A DNA stretch of 33,836 bases from NCBI GenBank assembly GCA_021156365.1, contig JAJNDK010000021.1, positions 1 to 33,836 on the forward strand, in the 5' to 3' direction. Below, piece by piece: positions 1 to 7,468 of the stretch (its first letter is position 1; the number at the start of each line of letters is the position of its first letter). Position numbers and translations under genes: made by a program. The stretch comes from Bacteroidota bacterium. GTDB lineage: Bacteria > Bacteroidota > Bacteroidia > B-17B0 > Aurantibacillaceae. Below the pieces are notes generated by a model. The model searched no databases and was not told where the DNA came from. It saw nothing but the letters and a program-made list of their open reading frames with translations.

Positions 1-378
1 TTTTGCAGCAAGTGAATAGGTGTAAGTTCCGAGTTCTACTGCTTCGCCTTTATAGGTTCCATCCCATTTTGTATTGATATCGGTGCTTTCGAAAATTTTA
101 GCTCCCCAACGGTTATATATAGTAAGATGGTACTCTTCCAGACCTTCGCCTACCGCTCCGAAAAGATCGTTCAGGCCGTCGTTGTTTGGTGTAAAAGCAT
201 TCGGGATATAAAGGTGGATATCCGGGGTGGTTGTTACTTCATTAGAAACACTATATACCTGGGTATTGCCTTTTTTATAAGCAGTAACTCTGTATTTGGT
301 TGTTTCGTCAGTACTTTGTGATTTTAAGCTGAAGCTCAGCAGGAGGGTAAACAAAGTGATGAATGTAATTGTTTTCAT
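1..378 (-). CDS. Secreted protein with gliding-motility-associated C-terminal (type B sorting) domain, 3' end cut off by window
   Basis: The minus-strand frame is open from an ATG at 378 to the window edge (126 codons, no stop), so the C-terminus is missing. The N-terminus MKTITFITLFTLLLSFSLKS is a typical signal peptide. After a short spacer (about residues 20-50) comes the gliding-motility-associated C-terminal domain: YIPNAFTPNNDGLNDLF, then LTIYNRWGAKIFES, then WDG and the start of GTYTYSLAAK. In Bacteroidota this domain is the type B signal for export by the T9SS and attachment to the surface. The ORF is odd because the passenger is only about 30 residues: it is nearly a signal peptide joined directly to a sorting domain. 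It could be a remnant of a longer adhesin that lost its repeats, or a genuine small surface protein. The domain call is secure; the role is unknown. Confidence 0.85.
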   Translation of the reverse strand, partial: MKTITFITLFTLLLSFSLKSQSTDETTKYRVTAYKKGNTQVYSVSNEVTTTPDIHLYIPNAFTPNNDGLNDLFGAVGEGLEEYHLTIYNRWGAKIFESTDINTKWDGTYKGEAVELGTYTYSLAAK

Positions 379-690
379 GAGTAATTGATTTTGATGAGAC
401 AAAGTAACGGCAGCAGAAGGCGCGGAACCAGTGGTCTTTAGAGCCGTTCTTGCGTATGTAAGGAATTTTGATTTTTAGGTAAATCCCCGGCAGCTGAAAA
501 ATAGACATCAGCTATACTGTTTTTGTTGTGTAGAAGCAACAGCAGATAGTATAGTACTATCCGTTCCTATTACAAACAGGAGCTGCTTGATGACAAAAAA
601 ATAGTTTCACCCCGGAAAAAGGGCCGGAGACCTTGATAAGCTTCCGGAATTTTGAATGGAGTTTAGCGTTTTCCTGTAACCGGATGAAAT
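379..690. other. Intergenic stretch without a convincing gene
   Basis: The 432 bases between the starts and stops at 378 and 811 show no ORF with codon use or similarity that I trust. The minus-strand sequence TTACTTTG (complement of 400-407) is a near match to the Bacteroidota -7 box and could drive the gene starting at 378. A short dyad ATAGTA/TACTAT lies near 546-562. Nothing else is recognisable apart from the terminator listed separately at 691-720. Confidence 0.4.
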
Positions 691-720
691 AAAAAAAGGC
701 ATTCCTTATCGAAATGCCTT
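691..720 (-). terminator. Rho-independent terminator
   Basis: Read on the minus strand, an 8-bp stem AAGGCATT/AATGCCTT (arms 713-720 and 697-704) with an 8-base loop is followed directly by a run of seven T. It lies about 90 bases downstream of the small membrane-peptide gene ending at 811. Confidence 0.8.
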
Positions 721-810
721 GTAAAACGAAGACCGCTGTTCTGAATTAGTAGCCTTGTTTAATTGCTGCAGCTTCTTTTAATCTATCCTGTATACACCCG
801 ATCCGGTGAT

Positions 811-969
811 TTAGAATTCCGTGTTTCTGTATTTCGGATCAGCCGGAACGCTTATCGGTAAAGGTTTTTTAGCGTCAGCTGATTTCTGCTGATCTTTTTC
901 GAAATACAGAACTTTTACGATAAAAGCTAAGGAGAGGCAAATGAGTGCGATGAAGATGTATGTTTCCAT
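811..969 (-). CDS. Small single-pass membrane peptide (52 aa), function unknown
   Basis: I chose the ATG at 969, which begins METYIFIALICLSLAFIVKV; a longer frame reaching 1008 would add 13 polar residues in front of the membrane segment. Residues 4-20 form one hydrophobic helix. It is followed by a charged, lysine-rich tail and a C-terminus with PKYRNTEF. The gene has its own downstream hairpin terminator at 691-720 and is separated from the RlpA-like gene by another terminator, so it is probably transcribed alone. I do not recognise a family. The defined hydrophobic helix, the ATG and the flanking terminators support a real small gene, but no function can be assigned. Confidence 0.6.
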   Translation of the reverse strand: METYIFIALICLSLAFIVKVLYFEKDQQKSADAKKPLPISVPADPKYRNTEF

Positions 970-1097
970 GTGTTTTATTTTTTTATTGGGACAAAGTTCG
1001 TGTACCAAGCCCGATGGGGCTAAGGTGTTTTAAGATTGTCCTTTCACATGTAAGAAAAATTCTTTTTTTGTCGGGTTGATTTTTCACAAAGAGGAAA

Positions 1098-1130
1098 CAA
1101 AAAAGGCATCTCCACCGGAAATGCCTTTCT
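1098..1130 (-). terminator. Rho-independent terminator of the RlpA-like gene
   Basis: On the minus strand the stem AAAGGCAT/ATGCCTTT (arms 1121-1128 and 1102-1109) with an 11-base loop runs into a T stretch. It sits 18 bases after the stop codon of the gene at 1148-1522. The stem core GGCAT resembles that of the terminator at 691-720. Confidence 0.85.
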
Positions 1131-1147
1131 TTTAAAAACTGTTCTAT

Positions 1148-1522
1148 TTAGCCTTTAACAGGCGTGATGATCTCAATACGTACTTTCGTGAGCCCGGCCC
1201 TGATAAAGTTCAGTTGTTTGGCAGCAGCTACAGAAAGGTCGATGCTCCTTGTAGATGTTTTAGGCAAACGATCATTTACTTTTACGATTACTACCGAGTC
1301 GTTTTTCAGGTTGGTAACTTTTACCCAGGTACCAAGCTTCATGGTTTTGTGTGCGGCAGTTAACTTCAGGTTACTGAAAATTTCTCCGGAGGAAGTTTTT
1401 CTTCCGTTGAATTTGTCATGGTAATAACTGGCAATACCAGTTTCGGTTGCGGATGAATCTTCTTTAAAGGTGAAGGAAAAGAGGAATGCGCAAAACAGGA
1501 TAAGAAGGAATTTTGTTTTCAT
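1148..1522 (-). CDS. rlpA: RlpA-like double-psi beta-barrel secreted protein
   Basis: The 124-residue product has a signal peptide (MKTKFLLILFCAFLFSFTF) followed directly by a complete RlpA domain. Visible landmarks are GIASYYHDKFNGRKTSSGE, then AAHKTMKLGTWVKVTN, then VKVNDRLP and RSIDLSVAAAKQL. This family forms a double-psi beta-barrel. In other bacteria RlpA acts on, or binds, peptidoglycan lacking stem peptides, and proteobacterial members often add a SPOR domain. This protein has no SPOR domain and no lipobox, so it is probably soluble in the periplasm or secreted. Whether it has lytic transglycosylase activity cannot be told from the sequence. It has its own terminator and a divergent neighbour, so it is likely monocistronic. 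Confidence 0.85.
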   Translation of the reverse strand: MKTKFLLILFCAFLFSFTFKEDSSATETGIASYYHDKFNGRKTSSGEIFSNLKLTAAHKTMKLGTWVKVTNLKNDSVVIVKVNDRLPKTSTRSIDLSVAAAKQLNFIRAGLTKVRIEIITPVKG

Positions 1523-1750
1523 GTATTTTATTTCTAAGATTCATTCTAAAATACTGCCAGAGCGGGGAAGTAACCCTCCGTTTTGATGAACGTACTTGTT
1601 AAAATCCGCCAAAATGGATTGAAAGCTAATTATCAGAAACTTAGTCCAGAGGTAGAAAACGGGATTAACATATTTTAACCCCCGGAAAAAGACATTTTCC
1701 AAAGCCTTTAACGTTATGCAATATATGTTGTATATTCGCAGCACAGGTTT

Positions 1751-2464
1751 GTGGCAAAAAATTTAGTAATAATACCTACGTACAACGAGAAGGAAAATGT
1801 AGAGAAAATGCTACGTTATGTTCTTTCCTTGCCCAAAGAATTCCACGTTTTGATAGTTGATGACGGGTCGCCCGATGGAACGGCAGGGATCGTAAAAAAG
1901 CTTTGTGAAGAATTTCCCGACAAATTGTTCATTGAAGAACGTACCGGCAAATTAGGTCTCGGCACGGCATATATTCATGGTTTTAAATGGGCTATCGCAA
2001 AAGGTTACGACTATATTTTCGAAATGGATTGCGATTTTTCCCACAATCCGGACGACCTGATCCGCCTGCTTGATGCCTGTGAAAAAGGAGCTGATGTGGC
2101 TATTGGCTCTCGTTATACTAAGGGTGGGGGAGTGAAGAACTGGCCTTTCGGAAGGATCATGATGAGTTATTTCGCATCTGTATATGTAAGACTTATCCTG
2201 TGGATATCCATCAAGGATACCACTGCAGGGTTTTTATGTTATAAACGAAAAGTACTTGAAACCATTGACCTGGATTCGATCTGTTTTATGGGTTATGCAT
2301 TCCAGATCGAGATGAAATACAATGCGATCAAAAAAGGTTTTAAACTGGTGGAAGTACCGATACAATTCAAAGACAGGGAAGAAGGATATTCCAAGATGAG
2401 TACAAAGATCTTTAAGGAAGCTTTCTGGGGCGTACTGCAAATGCGCTTTAAAAAAATCAAGTAA
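1751..2464 (+). CDS. Polyprenyl-phosphate mannosyltransferase-like GT2 glycosyltransferase
   Basis: The 237-residue protein is a family-2 glycosyltransferase of the dolichol/polyprenol-phosphate mannosyl (DPM1) type, which moves a sugar from a nucleotide donor onto a membrane polyprenyl phosphate. Seen in the sequence are the N-terminal LVIIPTYNEKENVEKML, the donor-site DDGSPDGTA (residues 37-45), the metal-site region MDCDFSHNPDDL, and the conserved segment KDTTAGFLCYKRKVL. No C-terminal membrane domain is present, as in the short bacterial and human DPM1 forms. The start is GTG at 1751; the upstream ATGs at 1716 and 1725 are out of frame. A near-consensus promoter box TATATTCG lies at 1731-1738, implying a very short leader. 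The gene is followed after 17 bases by a WcaF-like acetyltransferase and may be co-transcribed with it. The sugar donor is inferred from family only. Confidence 0.85.
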   Translation: MAKNLVIIPTYNEKENVEKMLRYVLSLPKEFHVLIVDDGSPDGTAGIVKKLCEEFPDKLFIEERTGKLGLGTAYIHGFKWAIAKGYDYIFEMDCDFSHNPDDLIRLLDACEKGADVAIGSRYTKGGGVKNWPFGRIMMSYFASVYVRLILWISIKDTTAGFLCYKRKVLETIDLDSICFMGYAFQIEMKYNAIKKGFKLVEVPIQFKDREEGYSKMSTKIFKEAFWGVLQMRFKKIK

Positions 2465-2481
2465 CTAGTCTGTTTAAAACC

Positions 2482-3027
2482 ATGGATATCAAACAAGACC
2501 TGTCCTCTTTTTCCAATTCATGGTACGATCCGGGTGCAGGCATCATTAAACGATTTTTCTGGTACTGTACCAACGAATGCTGGTTCCGTTCGGGGTTTCC
2601 CATAAACGGCTTTAAAGTATTCCTGCTCCGGTTGTTTGGTGCTAAAGTCGGACACGGAGTGATCATCAAACCACATGTAAATATCAAGTATCCCTGGAAA
2701 CTTTCTGTGGGTGATCATGTATGGATAGGCGAGGAGGCCTGGATTGATAACCTCGCAGATGTTGCGATCGAAGACCATGTATGCATTTCGCAGGGAGCGA
2801 TGTTGCTGTGCGGGAATCATGATTATAAAAAGAGCACCTTCGACCTGATGCCGGGTAAGATCACGTTAAGGATCTCTTCCTGGGTAGGGGCGAAATCAGT
2901 TGTATGTCCGAATGTAACAGTTGGTAAAAATGCCGTGCTGGCCGTTGGTTCTGTTGCTTCTTCCGACCTGGAGGAAGGCTGGATTTACAGGGGAAATCCT
3001 GCAGTGAAAGTGAAAGAACGCGGATAG
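2482..3027 (+). CDS. wcaF: WcaF-like hexapeptide-repeat acetyltransferase
   Basis: The 181-residue product is a left-handed beta-helix acyltransferase of the putative colanic-acid WcaF type, which O-acetylates sugars of exopolysaccharide or glycolipid precursors. The N-terminal part (about 1-55, with NECWFRSGFPINGFKVFLLR) is the helical lead-in seen in WcaF proteins. From about residue 56 the hexapeptide coils begin (GAKVGHGVIIKPHVNI, VGDHVWIGEEAWID, IEDHVCISQGAMLL). The likely catalytic His is in CGNHDYKK, and the helix ends with NVTVGKNAVLAVGSV and YRGNPAVKVKER. It follows the GT2 gene by 17 bases, suggesting a two-gene envelope-glycan operon. Its stop is one base from the stop of the convergent ORF6N gene. 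The exact acceptor is unknown. Confidence 0.85.
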   Translation: MDIKQDLSSFSNSWYDPGAGIIKRFFWYCTNECWFRSGFPINGFKVFLLRLFGAKVGHGVIIKPHVNIKYPWKLSVGDHVWIGEEAWIDNLADVAIEDHVCISQGAMLLCGNHDYKKSTFDLMPGKITLRISSWVGAKSVVCPNVTVGKNAVLAVGSVASSDLEEGWIYRGNPAVKVKERG

Positions 3028-3028
3028 T

Positions 3029-3580
3029 TTATTTCTTTGGTAGTTTGTACCCGATCTTTTTTCTTGGTTTTTCTATCTTCTTCTCTTTTTTTTCCTGCAG
3101 TTCGTCCAGGTATTGAAAAACCAGTTCTATATTTTTTGAGTGGTTGTCACTTTTTCTTTCGAGTTTTTCGACGGCCAGGCGCAGTTCGGTGTTGTCGGTA
3201 AGCATTTGCCGGATCTTTGTGAAAACACGGATGATCTGAATATTTACTTTAATTGCTTTTTCGCTGTTCAATATACTCGAAAGCATGGCAACACCTTGTT
3301 CCGTAAAACAAAAGGGACTGTAGCGTAATCCCATTTTGTCTGAAATGGAGGTCGCAAATTGAGGCCTCCATATATCCAATTCCTGTTTGGTCATTTCGAA
3401 CATAAAATCTTTAGGAAACCGACTCATGTTACGTTTTACTGATTGTTTCAGTACTTTTGTCTCTGTACCATATAAGGCCGCAAGACCTCTGTCCAGCATT
3501 ACCTTCTGCCCTCGTATAAGGTAGATCTTATTGATAATTCTTTCATCTGCGATTAACAAGGCAGTTTCCTGTTTTGCCAT
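3029..3580 (-). CDS. ORF6N-domain protein
   Basis: I start the protein at the ATG at 3580 (MAKQETALLIADERI), giving 183 residues. A longer frame to 3622 exists, but its ATG lies inside a 29-bp palindrome, and the family normally begins shortly before the DERIINKIYLIRGQKVMLDR segment. The ORF6N domain covers about residues 10-100 and includes LAALYGTETKVLKQSVKRN, RFPKDFMFEMTKQE, WRPQFATS and RYSPFCFTEQGVAML. The C-terminal third is a charged coiled coil ending in a Lys/Pro-rich tail. ORF6N domains occur in phage and bacterial proteins related to KilA-N and are thought to bind DNA; no cellular role is established. The gene is converging on wcaF and sits between housekeeping genes, which fits an accessory insertion. 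The associated palindromes are described separately. Confidence 0.88.
   Translation of the reverse strand: MAKQETALLIADERIINKIYLIRGQKVMLDRGLAALYGTETKVLKQSVKRNMSRFPKDFMFEMTKQELDIWRPQFATSISDKMGLRYSPFCFTEQGVAMLSSILNSEKAIKVNIQIIRVFTKIRQMLTDNTELRLAVEKLERKSDNHSKNIELVFQYLDELQEKKEKKIEKPRKKIGYKLPKK
3345..3371. repeat. Intragenic quasi-palindrome encoding WRPQFATS of the ORF6N protein
   Basis: Thirteen-base arms around centre 3358 pair with two mismatches (3352/3364 and 3354/3362). On the minus strand this stretch is the codons for W-R-P-Q-F-A-T-S of the ORF6N domain. It shares the pattern GGAGG...CAA/TTG...CCTCC with the perfect palindrome at 3595-3623. Confidence 0.8.
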
Positions 3581-3594
3581 ATCATTCAGTATAA

Positions 3595-3623
3595 AATGGA
3601 GGTCACAATTTGTGACCTCCATT
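3595..3623. promoter_or_regulatory. Perfect 29-bp palindrome at the 5' end of the ORF6N gene, probable operator
   Basis: Arms 3595-3608 and 3610-3623 are exact inverted repeats (14 bp each) around a single centre base, with core GTCACAATTTGTGAC. The site lies 15 bases upstream of the chosen start at 3580 and would overlap the transcript start or ribosome-loading region. Translated in the proper frame it reads W-R-S-Q-(F/I)-V-T-S on both strands, a match to the protein's own WRPQFATS motif. Confidence 0.7.
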
Positions 3624-3632
3624 GGTGTTTTT

Positions 3633-3640
3633 CAATACTA
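3633..3640 (-). promoter_or_regulatory. Possible -7 box of the ORF6N promoter
   Basis: The minus strand reads TAGTATTG, one mismatch from TAnnTTTG, with a TTG about 22 bases further upstream. It lies between the two palindromes, so both would flank the promoter. This is pattern matching only. Confidence 0.35.
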
Positions 3641-3664
3641 ATTTAAAACAAAAATCGAAATGCA

Positions 3665-3699
3665 AAAACTTGATGTCGCAATTTGCGACATCAAGTTTT
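3665..3699. promoter_or_regulatory. Perfect 35-bp palindrome upstream of the ORF6N gene, probable operator
   Basis: Arms 3665-3681 and 3683-3699 are exact 17-bp inverted repeats around one centre base, with core GTCGCAATTTGCGAC. Its centre (3682) is 73 bp, close to seven helical turns, from the centre of the palindrome at 3595-3623. In frame it reads L-M-S-Q-(F/I)-A-T-S on both strands. It is not followed by a T run in the minus direction, so it does not look like an ordinary terminator for that strand; in the plus direction a CT-T8 run follows, so a terminator role there cannot be excluded. Confidence 0.7.
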
Positions 3700-3705
3700 C
3701 TTTTT

Positions 3706-3744
3706 TTTAAATAAAAAAACCTCTTAGTTTTTTACTAAGAGGTT
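3706..3744 (-). terminator. Rho-independent terminator of rsfS-ftsH
   Basis: On the minus strand an 11-bp stem (AACCTCTTAGT/ACTAAGAGGTT, arms 3734-3744 and 3718-3728) with a 5-base A loop is followed by a long T-rich run. It lies 24 bases after the ftsH stop codon. Confidence 0.9.
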
Positions 3745-3768
3745 CCCTGTTCTATATTGAACTATAAA

Positions 3769-5862
3769 TTAAGTGATCGGTGTGATCGGGTTATTCGGAT
3801 TCGGTACGATCTCGGTTATTCCGGCCACTTCTTCTTTATCAAACGGGCGTTTGCCAAAAATGATCTCTAAATCATCACGGAAGATCACCTCACGCTCCAG
3901 CAGTTTTTCTGCAAGCAATGAAAGTTTGTCTTTGTTATTCATCAGGATCTCTTTCGTACGGAAATAGGCCTCATCGATCATTTTCTTTACTTCCTGGTCG
4001 ATGATCTCCGCCTGGCGCTCACTGTATGGTTTTCCAAACGTATATTCCGATTGTCCGGAAGAGTCGTAATAACTTACATTTCCGATCTTATCATTTAGTC
4101 CGTAATAAACGATGCTTGCATAGGCTTGTTTGGTGATCTTCTCCAGATCGCTGAGCGCACCGGTAGACACCTGCCCGAAGATCAGCTCTTCGGCAGCTCT
4201 TCCACCTAATGCAGCACACATTTCATCCATGATCTGTTCACGTGTAGTGATCTGGCGTTCATCCGGCAGATACCAGGCAGCGCCTAAGGAACGGCCTCTA
4301 GGTACGATCGTTACCTTAACAAGCGGGTGAGCATGTTCCACCAGCCAGCTTACGGTAGCATGTCCCGATTCGTGGAAAGCGATCACACGTTTCTCATGCG
4401 GAGTAATGATTTTATTTTTCTTTTCCAATCCGCCAATGATACGATCTACGGCGTCCAGGAAATCCTGTTTATCAATCACTTTTTTGTTGTTACGCGCAGC
4501 GATCAAAGCAGCTTCGTTACAAATGTTGGCTATATCCGCACCACTGAAGCCGGGTGTTTGTCGTGCCAGGAAATCCACGTCAATGCTGTTATCCAGTTTC
4601 AGTGGTTTTAAATGCACAACAAAGATCTCTTTCCGTTCATTCACATCCGGAAGATCCACAAAGATCTGCCTGTCGAAACGACCCGGACGAAGCAGGGCTT
4701 TATCGAGGATATCGGCACGGTTGGTAGCAGCGAGGATGATCACACCACTGTTCGTTCCGAATCCATCCATCTCGGTCAATAGCTGGTTCAGTGTATTCTC
4801 GCGTTCGTCATTTGCTCCCTGCGAAATATTTTTACCCCTTGCACGGCCTATCGCATCGATCTCATCAATGAAAACGATACATGGCGCTTTCTCTTTTGCC
4901 TGGCGGAACAGATCGCGCACACGCGAAGCACCCACACCTACGAACATTTCTACGAAATCTGAACCCGATAAGGAAAAGAACGGTACTTTGGCTTCACCTG
5001 CAACCGCTTTAGCGATAAGTGTCTTACCCGTACCCGGAGGACCGACAAGCAGAGCCCCTTTCGGGATCTTTGCTCCAAGTTCCGTATATTTTTTAGGATT
5101 CTTAAGGAAATCAACGATCTCCTTGATCTCTACTTTGGCCTCTTCCAGACCTGCCACATCATTAAATGTGATCTGAACGTTGGTGTCTTTGTCAAATAAT
5201 ACTGCTTTCGAGCGGCCGATATTGAACAATTGTCCTCCGCCACCCGGTCCGCTCATGCGGCGCATAATAATGATCCAAAGCAGGATCATAAGCCCGATCG
5301 GTAATATCCAGCTGAACAAATGATCGCTCCAGTCAGTACGTGTAATGCGTGTAGCCCAGATCTTGGAGCTTTCAGGATTGTTCTTCTGAGCTTCTTTCAT
5401 CTCATTGATAAAAATATCCTTGCTGGCAAAATTCAGATGATATTGTGGCTCGAGGTCCTTTTTGGCCTGTGGTGATTTTGTTACAGGCGCAGGAGTACCC
5501 TGTGCTCTTAAACTATCCGAATAAACGGTTATTTCCGCCACTTCATCATTAACGATCACAACGTTTTTGATCCAGCCTTTGCTGAGGTAATTGTTGAACT
5601 CAGCCTGTTCCATCGGCTTCAGGCGGGTCTGGCTGAAACCTCCTCCAAACATGGTGAAAGCAAGCAACCCGATAACTACTACCGCATAGATCCAGTAAAA
5701 GTTAAAGGAATTCTTGGGAGGGCCGCCTCCCGGCTGATTTCCGTTTTTCTTGGCAAAGCGCTCACGCATTTTTTCGAACTGCTGCTTACGCTGTTCATCC
5801 TGGTTATTCTGATCGTTCGGCGTTTTTGATCCATCCGCCGAATCTTTATTCTCTTCGCTCAT
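3769..5862 (-). CDS. ftsH: ATP-dependent zinc metalloprotease FtsH
   Basis: The 697-residue protein is a membrane-anchored AAA+ protease that degrades damaged and regulatory membrane and cytosolic proteins as a hexamer. A disordered, Gln/Asn/Gly-rich N-terminus (1-50) precedes TM1 (about 55-75). An extracytoplasmic domain (76-180) and TM2 (about 183-200) follow. The AAA module has Walker A GPPGTGKT (274-281), the pore loop FVGVG (about 307), Walker B IVFIDEID (329-336) and the second-region-of-homology arginines in RPGRFDR (392-398). The zinc-protease site HESGH is at 497-501. Length and order are normal for the family; the charged N-terminal extension before TM1 is a common Bacteroidota feature. 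It lies 21 bases after rsfS and ends at a strong terminator, so the two form an operon. Confidence 0.98.
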   Translation of the reverse strand: MSEENKDSADGSKTPNDQNNQDEQRKQQFEKMRERFAKKNGNQPGGGPPKNSFNFYWIYAVVVIGLLAFTMFGGGFSQTRLKPMEQAEFNNYLSKGWIKNVVIVNDEVAEITVYSDSLRAQGTPAPVTKSPQAKKDLEPQYHLNFASKDIFINEMKEAQKNNPESSKIWATRITRTDWSDHLFSWILPIGLMILLWIIIMRRMSGPGGGGQLFNIGRSKAVLFDKDTNVQITFNDVAGLEEAKVEIKEIVDFLKNPKKYTELGAKIPKGALLVGPPGTGKTLIAKAVAGEAKVPFFSLSGSDFVEMFVGVGASRVRDLFRQAKEKAPCIVFIDEIDAIGRARGKNISQGANDERENTLNQLLTEMDGFGTNSGVIILAATNRADILDKALLRPGRFDRQIFVDLPDVNERKEIFVVHLKPLKLDNSIDVDFLARQTPGFSGADIANICNEAALIAARNNKKVIDKQDFLDAVDRIIGGLEKKNKIITPHEKRVIAFHESGHATVSWLVEHAHPLVKVTIVPRGRSLGAAWYLPDERQITTREQIMDEMCAALGGRAAEELIFGQVSTGALSDLEKITKQAYASIVYYGLNDKIGNVSYYDSSGQSEYTFGKPYSERQAEIIDQEVKKMIDEAYFRTKEILMNNKDKLSLLAEKLLEREVIFRDDLEIIFGKRPFDKEEVAGITEIVPNPNNPITPIT

Positions 5863-5883
5863 CTCTTCGTTCTGTTAAGTTTT

Positions 5884-6540
5884 TTAGGATTCATATTTTG
5901 TCACTTCTGCATCGGCCCACAGGGCTTCGATGTTATAATATTCCCTGGTCTCTTTCTGAAAAACATGTACCACAATGTTGATGTAATCTACCAGGATCCA
6001 TTCGCCTACCTGGTGTCCCTCACTGTGATAAGGTTTTTCTCCTGTTTTTTTACCCACTACTTCTTCTACCGAATCAGCAATAGCTTCCACATGCGTTCTT
6101 GAGTCGGCATCCGCTACTACAAAATAATCCGTTACCGGGTTGGAAAGCTTAGTGAGGTCAAGGACAACAATATTCTTTGCTTTTTTCTCCTGTAATCCTT
6201 CTACAATGGCATCCAGTAATCCGCTGTTCTCGTTGTTGCTTCGTACTTTAACCGGTTTTTTGCCTTTGTTTTTCGGGGAGGAGTTGATTATCTTATTGGC
6301 TTCGCGCTGAGCAGCTTCTTTTTCAGAAAGCTCTTTTTTGGAAGCCGATTTTTTCGGGGATGCCTTTTTTACAGCGGCTTTTTTTGCAGCTGCCGATTTT
6401 CTTGCAGGCGCTTTTCTACCTAATCCTGTGCTTGCTGTTTTGGCTGCTGTTTTTTTTCCAGCGGTTGTTTTAGTCGCCGCTTTTTTTACAACTGTCTTTT
6501 TGGTTGCTGCCTTTTTTACAGCAGGTGTCTTTTTTGCCAT
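5884..6540 (-). CDS. rsfS: Ribosomal silencing factor RsfS with histone H1-like N-terminal extension
   Basis: The C-terminal part (about residues 105-215) is a complete RsfS/Iojap domain: LLDAIVEGLQEKKAKNIVVL, NPVTDYFVVADADSRTHVEA, GEKPYHSEGHQVGEWILVDY and NIVVHVFQKETREYYNIEAL. RsfS binds ribosomal protein uL14 on the 50S subunit and blocks subunit joining when nutrients are short. The first 80 or so residues are unusual: almost only Lys, Ala, Thr, Ser and Pro in AxKK-type repeats (MAKKTPAVKKAATKKTVVKK and onward), like histone H1 or the bacterial Hc1/AlgP-type tails. A typical RsfS is about 110-130 residues, so this one is nearly doubled. The ATG at 6540 is the natural start, and the basic tail is in frame without any break. 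It is the first gene of an operon with ftsH and is divergent from birA. Confidence 0.93.
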   Translation of the reverse strand: MAKKTPAVKKAATKKTVVKKAATKTTAGKKTAAKTASTGLGRKAPARKSAAAKKAAVKKASPKKSASKKELSEKEAAQREANKIINSSPKNKGKKPVKVRSNNENSGLLDAIVEGLQEKKAKNIVVLDLTKLSNPVTDYFVVADADSRTHVEAIADSVEEVVGKKTGEKPYHSEGHQVGEWILVDYINIVVHVFQKETREYYNIEALWADAEVTKYES

Positions 6541-6602
6541 ATATATCTGATGCCTTGTAACTTAAATAATCCTTAAAAGTAAGGTATTTTTATTGGTTAG
6601 CA

Positions 6603-6610
6603 CAAAAATA
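6603..6610 (-). promoter_or_regulatory. Possible -7 box of the rsfS-ftsH promoter
   Basis: The minus strand reads TATTTTTG, an exact TAnnTTTG match, in the divergent rsfS/birA spacer. It would give a leader of about 55 bases. No clear -33 TTG is visible, so the call is tentative. Confidence 0.4.
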
Positions 6611-6635
6611 TTTGATTCTTTTGTGTATTAAATAA

Positions 6636-7406
6636 ATGGATACGCTTTTCATAGGAACCAATACTATTCATCTGTCTGAGGTGGACTCGACCAATAGCTA
6701 TGCCAACGCCCTGTTAAAAGACGTTAAACCACCCGAAGGCACACTTGTCTGGGCTGATCACCAGACTGCGGGAAAAGGTATGCGTGGCAATGTGTGGTTG
6801 GCTGAGAGCCGCAGTAACATTACTGCTTCGTATATCCTGTATCCTTCTTTTTTGTCTGCCACGGATCATTTTATACTCAGCAAAGCAGTTGCGCTTGCCG
6901 TTCATGCGACATTGACAGAACTGCTGAATGTTGACAATTATGACATAAAAATAAAATGGCCGAATGACATTTTGATCAATGGGAAAAAAGTAGCAGGGAT
7001 CCTGATCGAAAACTCCTTCCGGGAAGAACGCATGCAGGCAGCTGTGATCGGTATCGGCCTCAATCTGAACCAGGCTGATTTTGCCGGGCTGTCAGACAAA
7101 GCGACCTCGGTGTATCTGCTCACGAACCTGCAAATGCCCAGGGAGCCTGTCCTGCAGAAGATCTCGAAGCACCTCGAAGTGATGTATCTCCAGCTGAAAC
7201 AGGGTAAAATAGAAACCATAAATGAATTATACCTGAAACACCTGCTTCATTTTGCTGAAGATGCCGATTTTTTCGACATCGGGAAGGAGCAGCACCTCAG
7301 GGGCAAGATCGTAGATGTGCAGGAAAATGGGACTTTAGAGATTCTCACAACGGAAGGAGAACTGCGGTTTTTCGATCTGAAAGAGATCCGGTTTGGGTAT
7401 TACTGA
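6636..7406 (+). CDS. birA: Biotin--[acetyl-CoA-carboxylase] ligase
   Basis: The 256-residue enzyme activates biotin with ATP and attaches it to the biotin carboxyl carrier protein. The catalytic domain shows LSEVDSTNSYANALL, the adenylate-binding loop DHQTAGKGMRGNVW (the usual GRGR is GKGMRG here), the strand KIKWPNDILINGKKVAGILI, and IGIGLNLNQ. A small C-terminal beta domain ends at FDLKEIRFGYY. There is no N-terminal winged-helix domain, so this is a monofunctional class I ligase and not a repressor. The ATG at 6636 is the obvious start. It is divergent from rsfS with about 95 bases between starts and is followed by guaA on the same strand, which has its own promoter. Confidence 0.95.
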   Translation: MDTLFIGTNTIHLSEVDSTNSYANALLKDVKPPEGTLVWADHQTAGKGMRGNVWLAESRSNITASYILYPSFLSATDHFILSKAVALAVHATLTELLNVDNYDIKIKWPNDILINGKKVAGILIENSFREERMQAAVIGIGLNLNQADFAGLSDKATSVYLLTNLQMPREPVLQKISKHLEVMYLQLKQGKIETINELYLKHLLHFAEDADFFDIGKEQHLRGKIVDVQENGTLEILTTEGELRFFDLKEIRFGYY

Positions 7407-7457
7407 ACAATTTTATCACGATCGTCATAGTACCTTATTTTTAATTTCATTTATTTC

Positions 7458-7465
7458 TATCTTTG
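7458..7465 (+). promoter_or_regulatory. -7 promoter box of guaA
   Basis: TATCTTTG followed by CAC is a textbook Bacteroidota -7 element (TAnnTTTG). It ends three bases before the first ATG of guaA, so transcription would start at about 7471-7473, on or just after that ATG. Confidence 0.65.
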
Positions 7466-7468
7466 CAC

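Noticed and set aside
3581-3622. Extra 14 N-terminal residues of the ORF6N protein
   Set aside because: The upstream ATG lies inside the perfect palindrome, and the added residues are outside the family's usual start, so I use the ATG at 3580.
4406-5176. 256-codon plus-strand frame opposite ftsH
   Set aside because: It is antisense to the highly conserved AAA module and has Ser/Arg-rich composition without any recognisable domain; ftsH accounts fully for the sequence conservation here.
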